From assembly GCA_002863125.1 (NCBI GenBank), contig PKEB01000022.1, positions 1 through 64,000 of the forward strand: a DNA stretch of 64,000 bases, given 5' to 3'. The notes beneath the pieces were generated by a model. The model had not been told where the DNA came from and ran no database searches. It worked only from the letters and a program-made list of their open reading frames with translations. The DNA is from Flavobacteriales bacterium. GTDB taxonomy: Bacteria > Bacteroidota > Bacteroidia > Flavobacteriales_D > Sanyastnellaceae. Positions 62,901 through 64,000 of this stretch are shown here, in pieces (position 1 is the stretch's first letter; every line of letters begins with the position of its first letter). Made by a program: the position numbers and the translations under genes.

Positions 62901-64000
62901 TTAGTTTCTTAAGATTTTACCCTTCTGAATCAGGCTCTGCATACGCTCAAGGGATTTGCGTTGCATGCAAAGGGAGACAAACGCTTCGCGTTCGAGGTCG
63001 AGTAGGTACTGCTCCGAGACGGCCGTGCGCGCACTGAGGTCGCCTCCGCACATGACGTAACCGAGCTTTTCGCTGATCAATTGGTCGTGCTCGGAGATGT
63101 AGTTGCCACTCTTCATGCTGTGCGCACCTACGTATACGATGCCGAGGCCTTCTTGGCCGGCGACGGTGATGTCTTTGCGCTGCAGCGGCTGGGTGTAGCC
63201 AGCCTCGGACAACTCAATGGCGGCCCGCTTGGCCCGGGCGAGTTGATCGCGGCGGTTGACGACGACTTCGTCGATGCCTTCTCGCAGGTAGCCCAGTTCA
63301 AATGCCTCGTGTCCCGAAGTGGCGACCTTGGCTTGTCCGATGGTGAGGAAGCGGTCGCGCAGGCGGTTGATGCGCATGTCCCCGTCGTGCATCTCGTCGT
63401 TCAGGCGGAGCACGAATTCTTTGGTGCCGCCGCCCCCCGGGATGAGTCCGACGCCAAATTCCACAAGGCCCATGTAGGTCTCCGCGTGGGCGATGACCTT
63501 GTCGGCGTGAAGGCACATTTCACAACCGCCACCGAGGGCGAGCTGGTGAGGGGCCACAATGACCGGAATACCGGAGTAGCGCAGGCGCATGACGGTATTT
63601 TGGAACATCCGAATGGCGTAATTCAACTCATCGTACTCCTGTTCCACGGCCATCATGAAGATCATGCCCACATTGGCACCGGCGCTGAACTGCGCCCCTT
63701 CGTTGGATATGACCACGCCCCGCCATGCATCGTCGGACTCGGCGAGGTCAATGGCCTTGTTGACGCCCTCGAGCACTTCTGCACCGATGGAATTCATCTT
63801 GGTGTGGAAGGCAACATTGAGGATGCCGTCGCCCAAATCCTGAATGGTCGTTCCCGAATTGGACCAGACCGTGGCCGAATCGGGTAGCCAAGCCAATGAC
63901 AACCGGCCTTCTTGCCCTCCGACGGCTTCGTAAGCACCAGTGCGGGGGGCCCAGCATTGACGCACGCCATCGACGTTGCGGTAGAAGGTGCCTTCGCCTT
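62901..64000 (-). CDS. 3-hydroxyacyl-CoA dehydrogenase/enoyl-CoA hydratase, C-terminal part
   Basis: The frame runs off the right edge; about 366 C-terminal residues are visible. They contain a crotonase-type hydratase domain with the oxyanion-hole segments NEGAQFSAGANVGM and LALGGGCEMCLHAD and the acidic GLIPGGGGTKEF motif. The NAD-binding dehydrogenase domain should lie upstream outside the window, because Bacteroidota have the dehydrogenase first and the hydratase last in ~800-residue fusions. Works with the thiolase and acyl-CoA dehydrogenase that follow in the same operon. Confidence 0.9.
   Translation of the reverse strand, partial: GEGTFYRNVDGVRQCWAPRTGAYEAVGGQEGRLSLAWLPDSATVWSNSGTTIQDLGDGILNVAFHTKMNSIGAEVLEGVNKAIDLAESDDAWRGVVISNEGAQFSAGANVGMIFMMAVEQEYDELNYAIRMFQNTVMRLRYSGIPVIVAPHQLALGGGCEMCLHADKVIAHAETYMGLVEFGVGLIPGGGGTKEFVLRLNDEMHDGDMRINRLRDRFLTIGQAKVATSGHEAFELGYLREGIDEVVVNRRDQLARAKRAAIELSEAGYTQPLQRKDITVAGQEGLGIVYVGAHSMKSGNYISEHDQLISEKLGYVMCGGDLSARTAVSEQYLLDLEREAFVSLCMQRKSLERMQSLIQKGKILRN

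Overview
The window reads as a chromosomal segment from a fairly GC-rich member of the Bacteroidota, probably order Flavobacteriales. The evidence is a near-complete set of type IX secretion/gliding genes (gldB, gldC, porP-like, gldK, gldL, gldM, gldN, gldA, a PorG-like barrel), a secreted protein with a T9SS C-terminal sorting domain, SusC-like/TonB outer-membrane receptors, and several TAnnTTTG promoter boxes typical of the phylum. GC content looks like 55-60% by eye and was not computed. Almost every base is coding. No gap exceeds about 190 bases, and I saw no rRNA, tRNA, insertion sequence, prophage or CRISPR array.

Layout. 1-4.0 kb: end of an alpha/beta hydrolase, engB, then gldB-gldC on the minus strand, a small outer-membrane barrel and nadE. 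4.0-7.7 kb (minus): dtd-mazG-like-BNR repeat protein, overlapping genes. 7.8-13.9 kb (plus): purL, a PASTA protein, a T9SS cargo protein and an RluD-type pseudouridine synthase. 13.9-26.5 kb (minus): a PorG-like barrel, an ABC-F ATPase, porP-gldKLMN, a degenerate arginase-fold protein and topA. 26.6-36.9 kb (plus): a GT-C membrane enzyme, miaB, an orphan sigma-54 activator, lptE, a helical-repeat protein, secG, groES-groEL, gldA and rsgA. 36.9-41.7 kb: a CysQ-like phosphatase, a TPP riboswitch controlling a TonB receptor, a GGGP synthase homologue and a hydrolase. 41.9-48.8 kb (plus): carB, a DUF4834-like protein, a YfhO-like protein and a FemAB/GNAT-like enzyme. 48.7-54.1 kb: a TonB receptor, DUF1853, a small conserved protein, OmpH/Skp, DUF4924 and an unknown protein. 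54.25-58.73 kb (plus): a tightly overlapping four-gene cassette of ThiF-like adenylyltransferase, GNAT-fold acyltransferase, 7TMR-DISM histidine kinase and output-less response regulator. 58.7-64 kb (minus): M42 peptidase and fatty-acid beta-oxidation genes (acyl-CoA dehydrogenase, thiolase, hydratase/dehydrogenase).

Two points deserve most attention. First, the ThiF/acyltransferase/histidine kinase/response regulator cassette looks like a coupled 'make a small molecule and sense something' module. Second, the same inverted repeat, CTGAC-N5-GTCAG, lies upstream of the miaB operon, which encodes an orphan sigma-54 activator, and upstream of groESL. At groESL it sits next to a correctly spaced -24/-12 (sigma-54) promoter. 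This suggests a local sigma-54 stress circuit in which the activator drives groESL and may regulate its own operon. Both readings are inferences from sequence and context.
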